Positions 8,663 through 16,168 of a DNA stretch of 64,000 nt are shown here, piece after piece; the stretch's first letter is position 1, and each line of letters begins with the position of its first letter. The notes beneath the pieces are model-generated. The model did no database searches and was not told the DNA's origin. It saw only the letters and a list, made by a program, of their open reading frames with translations. The translations under genes were made by a program, and so were the position numbers. The DNA is from Sporobacter sp942492735 (GTDB taxonomy: Bacteria > Bacillota > Clostridia > Oscillospirales > Oscillospiraceae): positions 1,426,001 through 1,490,000 of the forward strand of contig OW818648.1 of NCBI GenBank assembly GCA_942492735.1. Reading direction: 5' to 3'.

Positions 8663-9682
8663 ATGGCAGAGTCGATAGTCTATTCCGATAAAGAAAAACT
8701 ACTTGATGTCAAAAGCCTCCGGACATCTTTCTTTACGCATAATGGGGAGGTGAAAGCTGTCAATAATGTCAGCTTTCACGTTAACAAAGGAGAGATCGTT
8801 GCCATCGTCGGTGAGAGCGGCTGCGGTAAATCGGTATTGCAAATGTCGGTGATGCAGCTCATACAATCCCCGCCTGGAAAAATCCTCGGGGGAGAGGTTG
8901 TCTTTGACGGTAAGAATATATTGAAACATAAAGCGGATTCTAAAGAAATGCGATCGATACGCGGCGCGCAGATAGCGATGATATTTCAAGAGCCTATGAC
9001 GGCCTTGAATCCCGTTTTTTCTGTAGGAAACCAGATAAGTGAAGTCATTAGGGTACATATGAAAGTGTCGGCGAAGGAGGCTTGGCAAATTGGTATTAAA
9101 GCCCTGACTTCTGTCGGCATTCCAGACCCTGAGGAACGAATGAAATGCTACCCGTTCGAAATGAGCGGCGGTATGCGCCAGCGCGTCGTTATAGCTGTCG
9201 CCATCGCGTGCCGATCCAAGCTTATCATTGCAGACGAGCCAACAACGGCGCTTGATGTCACGATACAGGCGCAGGTTATGGAGCTGCTGCTTAGCGTTGT
9301 CAAAGAGAACAAGACGTCTATGATCGTTGTCACGCACAATCTGGGATTGGTGTCGCGTTATGCTGATCGGATTTATGTGATGTATGCCGGTCAAATAATG
9401 GAATCAGGTACAACAGAGGAAATTCTGACGAAACCACAGCATCCTTACACAATTGGCCTGCTGAAGTCGGTTCCGAATCTGGCTGACGAAAAAGGGAAAA
9501 AGCTTGTGCCGATTGTCGGCGCGCCGCCCAGTCTCGTGAATCTCCCGAAATCCTGTCCTTTTTTACCCAGATGTCCATACGCCTTTGACATGTGTAAAAA
9601 TGAAATCTTTCCGATAAACAACGGGGCTTGCGAAAATAACCACTTTACCGCTTGCTGTCTTGAAACGGGGGTGTTACTTTGA
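8663..9682 (+). CDS. ABC transporter ATPase, DppD/OppD type
   Basis: A 339-residue ATPase of the peptide/nickel importer class. Walker A GESGCGKS is at 50-57, the signature EMSGGMRQR near 167-175, and Walker B IIADEPTTALD follows. The C-terminal oligopeptide-binding domain has the expected cysteines (CPFLPRCPYAFDMC). A strong AAGGGGGA lies upstream of the ATG. The stop overlaps the TTG start of the next gene (TTGA), so the two ATPases are translationally coupled. Confidence 0.93.
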   Translation: MAESIVYSDKEKLLDVKSLRTSFFTHNGEVKAVNNVSFHVNKGEIVAIVGESGCGKSVLQMSVMQLIQSPPGKILGGEVVFDGKNILKHKADSKEMRSIRGAQIAMIFQEPMTALNPVFSVGNQISEVIRVHMKVSAKEAWQIGIKALTSVGIPDPEERMKCYPFEMSGGMRQRVVIAVAIACRSKLIIADEPTTALDVTIQAQVMELLLSVVKENKTSMIVVTHNLGLVSRYADRIYVMYAGQIMESGTTEEILTKPQHPYTIGLLKSVPNLADEKGKKLVPIVGAPPSLVNLPKSCPFLPRCPYAFDMCKNEIFPINNGACENNHFTACCLETGVLL

Positions 9683-10668
9683 AGGAACAGAGCAGCAACA
9701 CGCCGCTGATTGAGATCAGAGATCTTAAAATGCATTTTCCGCTGACAAAGGGCTTGTTGGGAAGTCAATATGCGGTCGTCAAAGCGGTTGATGGCATCAG
9801 TCTTTCAATTAAGAAGGGGCAGACATTAGGCCTTGTTGGTGAAAGCGGCTGTGGTAAAACAACAGCCGGCAAGTGTATTCTCAGAATATGCAAAGCGACT
9901 GAGGGTGAAATATTATATCAGGGCAACGATTTGCTTAAAATGTCCGAAAGAGAATTTTCAAAAGTACGCAGGAAGCTGCAGCTTATTTTCCAGGACCCAT
10001 ACGGCTCGATAGATCCCAGGCAATCGGTCGCTTCTGTTTTAAGAGAGGCGTTAACAGCGGATGATAAGAAACACTCGGTATCAGAGCTTAAATCATCCAT
10101 CAATGATTTACTTGAAACTGTGGGATTGTCCGCCGAGCTTGGCGACCGGTTCCCTCATGAGATGAGCGGCGGTCAGCGGCAAAGGCTTGGTATAGCAAGA
10201 GCCCTGGCGTGCAAGCCCGATTTGATTGTGTGCGATGAACCAGTATCGGCACTGGATGTATCGATACAAGCGCAGATTATTAACCTGTTTGAGGAGCTGA
10301 AGGAAAGCCTCGATCTGACATATATTTTCATCGCGCACGATATGGCTGTCGTTCGGCACATCGCCGATGTTGTTGCCGTCATGTATCTTGGCAAAATCGT
10401 TGAAATGATGGACGCGGTTAATTTATACCTTAATCCGAAACACCCCTATACAATAGCCCTGCTGTCGGCGATACCGCTCGTGGATTATTATAAAGAGCAA
10501 AGCAGGACGAGAATCGTTCTTGACGGTGAAGTACCAAGTCCGATTAACGTTCCTTCCGGATGCCCTTTCCATCCAAGGTGTGCATATTCAAAAGAGGAAT
10601 GCAGACGCGTTGTGCCGCAGTTAAGAGATGTGGGAAGCGGTCATTTTGTTGCTTGTCATTTCGCCTAG
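9679..10668 (+). CDS. ABC transporter ATPase, DppF/OppF type
   Basis: A 329-residue partner ATPase starting with TTG inside the stop region of the DppD-type gene. Walker A GESGCGKT, signature HEMSGGQRQRLG, Walker B IVCDEPVSALD and switch IAHD are all intact. The C-terminal domain carries the cysteine pattern CPFHPRCAYSKEEC. It completes a five-gene importer (binding protein, two permeases, two ATPases). Confidence 0.93.
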   Translation: MKEQSSNTPLIEIRDLKMHFPLTKGLLGSQYAVVKAVDGISLSIKKGQTLGLVGESGCGKTTAGKCILRICKATEGEILYQGNDLLKMSEREFSKVRRKLQLIFQDPYGSIDPRQSVASVLREALTADDKKHSVSELKSSINDLLETVGLSAELGDRFPHEMSGGQRQRLGIARALACKPDLIVCDEPVSALDVSIQAQIINLFEELKESLDLTYIFIAHDMAVVRHIADVVAVMYLGKIVEMMDAVNLYLNPKHPYTIALLSAIPLVDYYKEQSRTRIVLDGEVPSPINVPSGCPFHPRCAYSKEECRRVVPQLRDVGSGHFVACHFA

Positions 10669-10711
10669 AGCGTCAATATTTGGTAGGCGCACGATGAATG
10701 GAGGTAACCAT

Positions 10712-11116
10712 ATGAGAAAGATCAGAATTTATGGTCGTAAGGAATTCGGGGGCTGCGTCGAAGCCGAGGCGCTTGTATCCCCGATGCCGCTTCAAGGTTT
10801 TACAAATGTGAGTGCGGCGAAGGGCTTTACGACGGAGCGAAACCATCCGCTTTTTAAGGTGCCGTACACGGAAAAAGTACTTGTCTATCCCTCGCCCCGC
10901 GGATCAGGCGGATTCATGGCGTATGGGCGCGGCCCGATGAAGCCAGCGGCATTTATTCACACGGTCGCCAGTCCAATCACCGTTTTGTGCGCGCTGACCG
11001 CGCATGTACCGTCCATGACAGATTTCGAGAGCGATCCCATGGAAGTCATCGAAACCGGCGATATGGTCCTCGTCAACGCCGACGAGGGATATATTGAGAT
11101 CACTAAAAAAGATTGA
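10712..11116 (+). CDS. Aconitase X small (swivel) subunit, DUF126
   Basis: The 134-residue product matches the DUF126 swivel domain of aconitase X: EAEALVSPMPLQGF near the N-terminus, HPLFKV, the phosphate-loop-like PSPRGSGGF, PAAFIH and a C-terminal ETGDMVLVNADEGYIEI. In the two-protein AcnX enzymes this subunit works with a large DUF521 subunit to dehydrate substrates such as cis-3-hydroxyproline or phosphomevalonate. No DUF521 gene is present in the window. The start is ATG 10712, preceded by GGAGGT. Lying 43 bases after the importer, it is probably in the same transcript. Confidence 0.8.
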   Translation: MRKIRIYGRKEFGGCVEAEALVSPMPLQGFTNVSAAKGFTTERNHPLFKVPYTEKVLVYPSPRGSGGFMAYGRGPMKPAAFIHTVASPITVLCALTAHVPSMTDFESDPMEVIETGDMVLVNADEGYIEITKKD

Positions 11117-11141
11117 TCTGAAATTGCGAGCATCATGCACG

Positions 11142-11192
11142 ATATAAAAGCGACCGTCTCAAAATGAAAATTTGAGACGGTCGCTTTTATAT
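11142..11192. terminator. Bidirectional terminator with 22-bp perfect stem
   Basis: Arms 11142-11163 and 11171-11192 are exact inverse complements around a 7-base loop (ATGAAAA). The A-tract on one side and T-tract on the other suit termination from both the importer operon (+) and the convergent URO-D gene (-). Confidence 0.9.
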
Positions 11193-11212
11193 AGAGGAGT
11201 CTATCTTTGCGC

Positions 11213-12265
11213 TTATTTGCTGAATATTTTGCGGGAGTTTATGTAGACTTCGTCGGTGAAGGCTTTTGTCAGCATTGGGCCGCCGTAGAAGCCGAGCTGC
11301 GCGGGCCGTCCGGGCTGGCTGAAGCGCTCGGCAAAATCGCGGCCGCGGCGGCGCTGCTCGTCCTCGCTCGTGACGGACGGGTCAAACTGGTCCGGCACAA
11401 CAGAGATGCAGATTTTGTCGCCGACGTCATGCCAAAGCTTTTGCGTATCGTTCATCGCCTGGGGGTCCCAGCCGTCGAAGCCGCCGTCAATGAAGCACTG
11501 AACACGGGTTTCGCCGCGGCCGCAGGAGTGCAGTGTGGCGTGGCGGCCTTTTGAGTGGATGTGGTCGATCAGCGTTTTTATATACGGCACGAAAAGCTCG
11601 CGGGCGACCTCCTGCGAGAAAAACGGCGCGCGCTGGGCTGCCCAGTCATCATGAACGTTGAAGCCGTCAAGTGCCGGCCAATACGCGCAAAACTTATCGA
11701 CGAGCTTGCAGGCAAGGTCCGTCATTTCGGCAAAGAGGGCCTTTACCGCGTCTTTCTGGTCGTCGTCAATGAGTGCCATGGCGGCAGGGGCAAAGTCCAT
11801 GAAAGAGACAAGACGCTCAAACCAAAAGCCGTTAATGAACGACATTTGCGTGGATATGCGCTTGTCGCACGTCGTTTTTTCGGCTTCTCCCGCCCAGTCC
11901 CACGCGTCAATGTCCGGAAGCTTGATTTTGTCTTTCCACTCGTTGGCGTTTTGCATGAGGGGCTCGCCCGGGCGCACAATAGAACCGCCGGCGGACGCCA
12001 CCCACTCCCACGTGATGCCGAACACATCCGTGACACCCTCAGGCCCGCCCCGCCCAAGGTGTTCGTTGTAAAGAGGTGGGATCATAAAGGCCGCATCGCC
12101 GGGCAGCGGCAGCCAGTACGGATGCTTGTCGAAATAGAGTGCGGCGATGTTCTCACGCGGCGTGACAGGGGTGTCGCGCAGCGGAAGCCCGGGTCCGCCA
12201 AAGAAGCCCGGCAGCGTGTCGACAACGCGCAGCTCGCCTGAAACATAGGGGATACGTCTATTCAT
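11213..12265 (-). CDS. URO-D family protein (corrinoid methyltransferase-like)
   Basis: A 350-residue uroporphyrinogen-decarboxylase-fold protein. Rather than true HemE, it resembles the MtaA/CmuA-like group that moves methyl groups between corrinoid proteins and thiols. The motif LHSCGRG supplies the His-x-Cys zinc pair used by those methyltransferases. DGFNVHDDWAAQ matches the family's central Asp-containing strand. Start ATG 12265 has GAGG upstream. No corrinoid protein or other methyltransferase gene lies next to it, so its partner and substrate are unknown. Confidence 0.75.
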   Translation of the reverse strand: MNRRIPYVSGELRVVDTLPGFFGGPGLPLRDTPVTPRENIAALYFDKHPYWLPLPGDAAFMIPPLYNEHLGRGGPEGVTDVFGITWEWVASAGGSIVRPGEPLMQNANEWKDKIKLPDIDAWDWAGEAEKTTCDKRISTQMSFINGFWFERLVSFMDFAPAAMALIDDDQKDAVKALFAEMTDLACKLVDKFCAYWPALDGFNVHDDWAAQRAPFFSQEVARELFVPYIKTLIDHIHSKGRHATLHSCGRGETRVQCFIDGGFDGWDPQAMNDTQKLWHDVGDKICISVVPDQFDPSVTSEDEQRRRGRDFAERFSQPGRPAQLGFYGGPMLTKAFTDEVYINSRKIFSK

Positions 12266-12288
12266 ACCAAATGCCTCGCTTTCATTCC

Positions 12289-12335
12289 GTAAATTTCCAT
12301 AACATCATTATAATGAACATGAATGGAATTTACAA
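12289..12335 (-). promoter_or_regulatory. Promoter with flanking inverted repeat for URO-D gene
   Basis: On the minus strand TTGTAA (12335-12330) and TATAAT (12312-12307) are 17 bases apart. The near-inverse arms GTAAATTTCCAT (12289-12300) and ATGGAATTTAC (12323-12333) bracket the -10 box, the position expected for a repressor operator. Confidence 0.55.
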
Positions 12336-12517
12336 TATTTCCTTAAAAGTTGCCCAGGAATTGACGGTGTATGGACATGTATTTTGGCTAAAACGGAATA
12401 AATATAACGCGCTATTGAATATTTATAATTACCGGACTAGAATGGAGAAAAATAGTTAGTCGATTAATTATATGCCGGTTAACGATTCGTCATGAACGTC
12501 TTAAGGAGGCGTGCGCT

Positions 12518-12970
12518 GTGTTACTCAAAGAAAATCTGGCGACCCAGCTTGCCTGGAAAATAGGTATGATCTATCGAATGCACATACAGAATATATCGGG
12601 GGTCCTTGAAAGCTATGATATATATCCGGGTCAGTCGCGGATCATGCACAAAATTGCTGAGATGAGCGGCTCCACACAAAAGGAAATCGCCGATAAGCTC
12701 AGTATTACCCCTGCCTCACTCGCCGTGTCAATCAAGCGATTGCAGAAGGCAGGTATCGTTGATAAAGCAGCGGATAAGATTGATTTGCGAACGAATAGGA
12801 TTTTCATCACCGAAAAAGGCAGAGATATTCAGGCAGCCTGCGTGACGGAGCTTGTCAGAGTCGACAATTTTTTGCTCAAAGGCTTCAGCCCCGAGGAGAC
12901 CAATCAGTTTGAAGCCTACCTGACGCGGGTCTTCGCAAATCTGAAGGATGCAAACGAGCATGCTAAGTAA
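12518..12970 (+). CDS. MarR family transcriptional regulator
   Basis: A 150-residue winged-helix regulator. The helix-turn-helix region reads STQKEIADKLSITPASLAVS and is followed by the wing (DKIDLRTNRIFITEKGR), diagnostic of MarR. Start GTG 12518 has AAGGAGG eight bases upstream. It precedes an MFS transporter by 54 bases on the same strand, the classic arrangement of a MarR repressor with the exporter it controls. Ligand unknown. Confidence 0.9.
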   Translation: MLLKENLATQLAWKIGMIYRMHIQNISGVLESYDIYPGQSRIMHKIAEMSGSTQKEIADKLSITPASLAVSIKRLQKAGIVDKAADKIDLRTNRIFITEKGRDIQAACVTELVRVDNFLLKGFSPEETNQFEAYLTRVFANLKDANEHAK

Positions 12971-13024
12971 ACACACCGATGTAGCTTGATATTAAACTAA
13001 TTATAAATCAGAGGAAATATAGTC

Positions 13025-14284
13025 ATGAAAGCAGCGATATTTAGCGAAAAAAATGCCGGAAAAATATGGACAAAGGACTTTGTTAATATTTTTATTTTGA
13101 ATTTTGTTATGAGTATGGGTCAATTTATGATGAGTACGCTCATACCGAAGTACGCGTATAGCCTCGGCGCTGTGGCGACAATTGTGGGCATGGTAACCGG
13201 CGTTTTCGCGGTCACCGCTCTCGCCTTACGACCGATTGCCGGGCCTGCAATGGATTATTTTAAGAAGAACAGGCTGCTGTCATTAGCAATTGGCTTAATA
13301 ACGCTGTCATTTATCGTCTACAGTATGGCGCAGAGTATTGCCATGCTCATTCTCGCGCGTCTCATACACGGCATAGGGATGAGCATCTCCGCACCGCTGA
13401 GCCTGGCACTTGTGAGCAATATCGTGCCAGAGGATAAAATGGCGTCGGGGCTGGGGATTTTTTCTCTGGGATCAGCCATCGCGACAGCGGTCGGGCCGAC
13501 AATCGGACTGAAGCTGTCGTATATCATTGGTTATAATGCCACGTTCTTTATCAGTGCCATATTAATGCTGCTCGCCTTTGTCCTTTCGTTTCAGCTCAGA
13601 GCAGATGACCCAGAAAGAACAGGAGGGTTCAGGATTTCTTTACGTCAAATTATCGCACCGGAAGTGCTATTGCCGACACTGGTAATGTTTTTCATGATTT
13701 TCGCATTTTCAGGCATCAACTCATTCATTGCCATATACGGCGAGCTCAGCGGTGTGAAAGACATCGGGCTGTACTTTACGGCGAGCGCGATTGCCATGAT
13801 CGTCATCAGGCCGATCAGCGGAAGAATCGCCGACAAATACGGCCATGATAAATCCGTCATTCCCGGCCTCGTTATATTTATCGGCGCGCTTGCGCTGATA
13901 AGCTTCAGCCGCTCGCTGCCGATGTTTATTTTAGCCGGTGTCGTCACGGCGCTTGGCTTCGGCGCCAGCCAGCCGATCATTCAAACGATGAACATGCAGC
14001 TTGTACCAAAAGCGCGGCGGGGCGCAGCCGGAAATACGAATTTTATCGGCGTTGACTTGGCCTTCTTAATCGGGCCGACAATTGCCGGCCTGGTCATCAC
14101 AAATGTCCACAACAGCACCGGCAATGAAATTCTGGGCTTCACAACGATGTTCAGAGTCATGATAGCGCCGGTCATCATCGCGATGGTTATTTTTTGGTTT
14201 AGCAGAAAAAAGCTGCTCGCCAGGATCAAAGCGCAGCAGGAGCAGCGTGAAGTCGAGAATACTGAAAGTGAAATTACAACTTAA
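13025..14284 (+). CDS. MFS transporter
   Basis: A 419-residue major facilitator with 12 predicted membrane spans. The loop 2-3 region (RPIAGPAMDYFKKNR) and the matching second-half loop (RPISGRIADKYGHDK) carry the MFS signature. RBS GAGGAAA lies upstream of ATG 13025. It sits immediately after the MarR gene and is probably a drug or metabolite exporter under its control. The C-terminus is cytoplasmic and charged. Confidence 0.9.
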   Translation: MKAAIFSEKNAGKIWTKDFVNIFILNFVMSMGQFMMSTLIPKYAYSLGAVATIVGMVTGVFAVTALALRPIAGPAMDYFKKNRLLSLAIGLITLSFIVYSMAQSIAMLILARLIHGIGMSISAPLSLALVSNIVPEDKMASGLGIFSLGSAIATAVGPTIGLKLSYIIGYNATFFISAILMLLAFVLSFQLRADDPERTGGFRISLRQIIAPEVLLPTLVMFFMIFAFSGINSFIAIYGELSGVKDIGLYFTASAIAMIVIRPISGRIADKYGHDKSVIPGLVIFIGALALISFSRSLPMFILAGVVTALGFGASQPIIQTMNMQLVPKARRGAAGNTNFIGVDLAFLIGPTIAGLVITNVHNSTGNEILGFTTMFRVMIAPVIIAMVIFWFSRKKLLARIKAQQEQREVENTESEITT

Positions 14285-14323
14285 GATCTTCGGGTTGTGA
14301 CAAGCATAAATATCTTCAAATTT

Positions 14324-14365
14324 AAAGTACCGCACCAACGACGAGCGTTCAGGTGACGGTACTTT
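14324..14365. terminator. Bidirectional hairpin between MFS and cupin genes
   Basis: AAAGTACCG (14324-14332) pairs with CGGTACTTT (14357-14365), and inner segments (CACC/GGTG, AACG/CGTT) extend the stem. A T-run follows on the plus side. Confidence 0.7.
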
Positions 14366-14388
14366 TTGAGGTTATAGCAATCTATTTC

Positions 14389-14838
14389 TCAGTGGTTATG
14401 CTCGGCAGCCATTGCATCTGCCTTTGTTATATGGACTGTGCCTCTTGGATGCTGCGGCGGTGCGTATATTGAGTACAGCATCAGCGGCGTGGTGCCCGTG
14501 TTGATTAAATTATGCCATGTGTCAGCAGGAATGATGATGGCGTCACCGTCAGAAACGCTTGCCTGCAGATTCATCACGTCGCGCCGATAACCCATTTTTA
14601 CAAGCCCTTGGCCTTGCTCAACCCGAAGGAATTGGTCAAGATTGGAATGACGCTCTGCCCCGATGTCCTCCCCGACGTTGATGCGCATCAGTGTCACCTG
14701 CAGGTGGGTACCTGTCCACAGTGCTGTGCGAAATGTGTTATTCTGCTTCGTCGCCTTTTCAATATTTATGACGAATGGGCGTGGACCATAATCTCTCAGT
14801 ACGTATTCGGTATTTGTGTCTTCCGGATTGTTCAACAT
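14389..14838 (-). CDS. Cupin domain protein
   Basis: A 149-residue single-domain cupin. Motif 1 is visible around GEDIGAERHSNLDQFLRVEQ (His and Glu ligands) and motif 2 around PADTWHNLINTG (His). It resembles the mannose-6-phosphate-isomerase-like cupin group, whose members bind a metal but have varied or unknown roles. RBS AAGGAG precedes ATG 14838. It has its own promoter and palindromic operator (14868-14897), separate from the upstream TetR gene, which has a terminator. Confidence 0.85.
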   Translation of the reverse strand: MLNNPEDTNTEYVLRDYGPRPFVINIEKATKQNNTFRTALWTGTHLQVTLMRINVGEDIGAERHSNLDQFLRVEQGQGLVKMGYRRDVMNLQASVSDGDAIIIPADTWHNLINTGTTPLMLYSIYAPPQHPRGTVHITKADAMAAEHNH

Positions 14839-14867
14839 GCTCAGCTCCTTTGCGTAGAGTGCATAAC

Positions 14868-14897
14868 ATCATATGACGGATACTCGTCATATGACAA
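14868..14897 (-). promoter_or_regulatory. Promoter overlapped by palindromic operator (cupin gene)
   Basis: Minus-strand boxes TTGTCA (14897-14892) and TATGAT (14873-14868) are 18 bases apart. Perfect 10-base arms TCATATGACG (14869-14878) and CGTCATATGA (14885-14894) cover most of the promoter, so a dimeric repressor bound here would block RNA polymerase. Confidence 0.6.
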
Positions 14898-14902
14898 AAA
14901 AA

Positions 14903-14937
14903 CGCCTGCAGAGAAGCGTGAAATCCTTCTGCAGGCG
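14903..14937 (-). terminator. Rho-independent terminator after TetR gene
   Basis: CGCCTGCAGA and TCTGCAGGCG form a perfect 10-bp stem. Read on the minus strand the stem is followed by seven T residues, a textbook terminator. Confidence 0.85.
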
Positions 14938-14955
14938 GTACTGTTGTTGGCGAAG

Positions 14956-14983
14956 CAAGACGAATGAACCGTCCCCTTGTCTT
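14956..14983. repeat. Dispersed hairpin repeat, copy 2
   Basis: CAAGACGAATGAACC followed by GTCCCCTTGTCTT. It abuts and slightly overlaps the TetR stop codon. Confidence 0.8.
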
Positions 14984-15572
14984 ACTGAATGGAAGCAAGA
15001 GCGATTCGACCTTTATCTGTGAGCAAATGGCATAAAATGGCCCATGCATGGCATCGAAAACTCACTTGCGCTGCATGGTTCTGCGTCAGATCGCAGAATG
15101 GCATCCAATAAATGCTCGAAAGCAGCAGGGTATCAATCGTGCGATCAAACTCGCCTTCAAATGTCTCGTCTCGAAGCAAGCCGTCCGCATAGAACGCGCG
15201 GAAGGCTTGCTTGAGTTTTTCAACATTACTGAGATATATATCGTGTTGCTGGCTTCGAATTTTCGGTGATAATTGAGAAAGCTGCGCGTGGTGCCAAAAA
15301 TAAAAAGCGTTTTCTTGCACCACATGCTGCATATCGAGAAAAAAAGCATCCATTTCCTCGAGATTCTTTGGGTATTGAAATGGCGGCGTATACGGATATT
15401 CAGCAAGGATCGCCTCAATAATTTCTTCTTTTTTCTCAAAATAATAGGTGAGATTGCCCTTGCTGATACCCAAGGCATTCGCAATATCACGAGTGGATAC
15501 GATATTAAAGCCCCGCTCATTAAAGAGAGCCTTCGCAGTTTGCAAGATCTCCTGCCTGATATCTCGTCGCAT
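14982..15572 (-). CDS. TetR family transcriptional regulator
   Basis: A 196-residue regulator with the N-terminal TetR helix-turn-helix: RQEILQTAKALFNERGFNIV, then STRDIANALGISKGNLTYYF. The C-terminal ligand domain is helical and unassigned. It lies 22 bases downstream of a VOC-family gene and is probably co-transcribed from the promoter at 16006-16050. That promoter carries two CCGATCGT sites which could be its own operator. The stop codon touches a dispersed repeat. Confidence 0.92.
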   Translation of the reverse strand: MRRDIRQEILQTAKALFNERGFNIVSTRDIANALGISKGNLTYYFEKKEEIIEAILAEYPYTPPFQYPKNLEEMDAFFLDMQHVVQENAFYFWHHAQLSQLSPKIRSQQHDIYLSNVEKLKQAFRAFYADGLLRDETFEGEFDRTIDTLLLSSIYWMPFCDLTQNHAAQVSFRCHAWAILCHLLTDKGRIALASIQ

Positions 15573-15594
15573 CTAACGGCCTCCAAGTAACAGA

Positions 15595-15951
15595 TTACTT
15601 ATGCTCAATCAGCGCGAGCTTGACGCCATTTGGATCTTCAATAAAAGCCAGGCTTCCTACCAGTGTCGGTATCGGTCCCAAGGTGACTTTCGCACCTTTG
15701 GCGGTGAGTTCATTCAGTGTGGCATCTAAGTCTTTAACATCCAATCCAACAGAATACAGACCAATCTCATATGCCGAATTTTTTATGAGCTCTATCATTG
15801 CCTCCCCTTTCCCCTTCATGAGGGTGATCTTGGTTTCAGGCTGGGGATTGTACTGGCTATCAATTTCAAATCCCATAACGTCTGTGTAGAAGCGAATGGA
15901 CTCATCCATATCCTTTACGATGAGCGTGGCGTACTTTACCTGAATGTCCAT
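15595..15951 (-). CDS. VOC family protein (glyoxalase/dioxygenase fold)
   Basis: A 118-residue protein with the paired beta-alpha-beta modules of the vicinal oxygen chelate superfamily. It starts MDIQVKYATLIVKDMDESIR, has FYTDVMGFEI, and ends with FIEDPNGVKLALIE. Members include glyoxalase I, dioxygenases and antibiotic-binding proteins; the exact role is not readable. RBS GGAGG precedes the ATG. It is first in a two-gene unit with TetR, suggesting inducible handling of a small electrophile or drug. Confidence 0.88.
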   Translation of the reverse strand: MDIQVKYATLIVKDMDESIRFYTDVMGFEIDSQYNPQPETKITLMKGKGEAMIELIKNSAYEIGLYSVGLDVKDLDATLNELTAKGAKVTLGPIPTLVGSLAFIEDPNGVKLALIEHK

Positions 15952-16005
15952 GCTGTGCCTCCTTTAAATTACCAACGAACTTCATTGACTGCAAAAGCTA
16001 TAAGC

Positions 16006-16050
16006 CCGATCGTCTGTTTGAATTATAGTCCGATCGTACTAAAATGTCAA
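16006..16050 (-). promoter_or_regulatory. Consensus promoter with two CCGATCGT sites (VOC-TetR)
   Basis: On the minus strand, exact TTGACA (16050-16045) and exact TATAAT (16027-16022) are 17 bases apart. CCGATCGT occurs at 16030-16037, between the boxes, and at 16006-16013, just after the start point, 24 bases apart. Both have the palindromic core CGATCG. This fits a TetR-autoregulated promoter. Confidence 0.8.
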
Positions 16051-16071
16051 TACTGTTGCCTTGAATACGAG

Positions 16072-16107
16072 AAACCCTATGGTTCATAGCTGATGACCAC
16101 AGGGCTT
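16072..16107 (-). terminator. Terminator of second peptide ABC operon
   Basis: AAACCCTATGGT pairs with ACCACAGGGCTT (two G-U pairs), with a short T-tract on the minus-strand side. It lies 60-100 bases past the last ATPase stop. Confidence 0.6.
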
Positions 16108-16168
16108 CTTGGCGCGACTATATACTTCTTTAATCGGTGGTCAACGATGCCCCGGTTGTCTGCCTCTA

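Noticed and set aside
11213..12265. HemE (true uroporphyrinogen decarboxylase)
   Set aside because: It lacks the HemE N-terminal RQAGR-type motif and carries the HxC zinc pair of the methyltransferase branch.
12271..12459. Open frame of 62 codons before the MarR gene
   Set aside because: It has no RBS, an Ile/Asn/Tyr-rich AT-driven composition, and overlaps the promoter of the URO-D gene.
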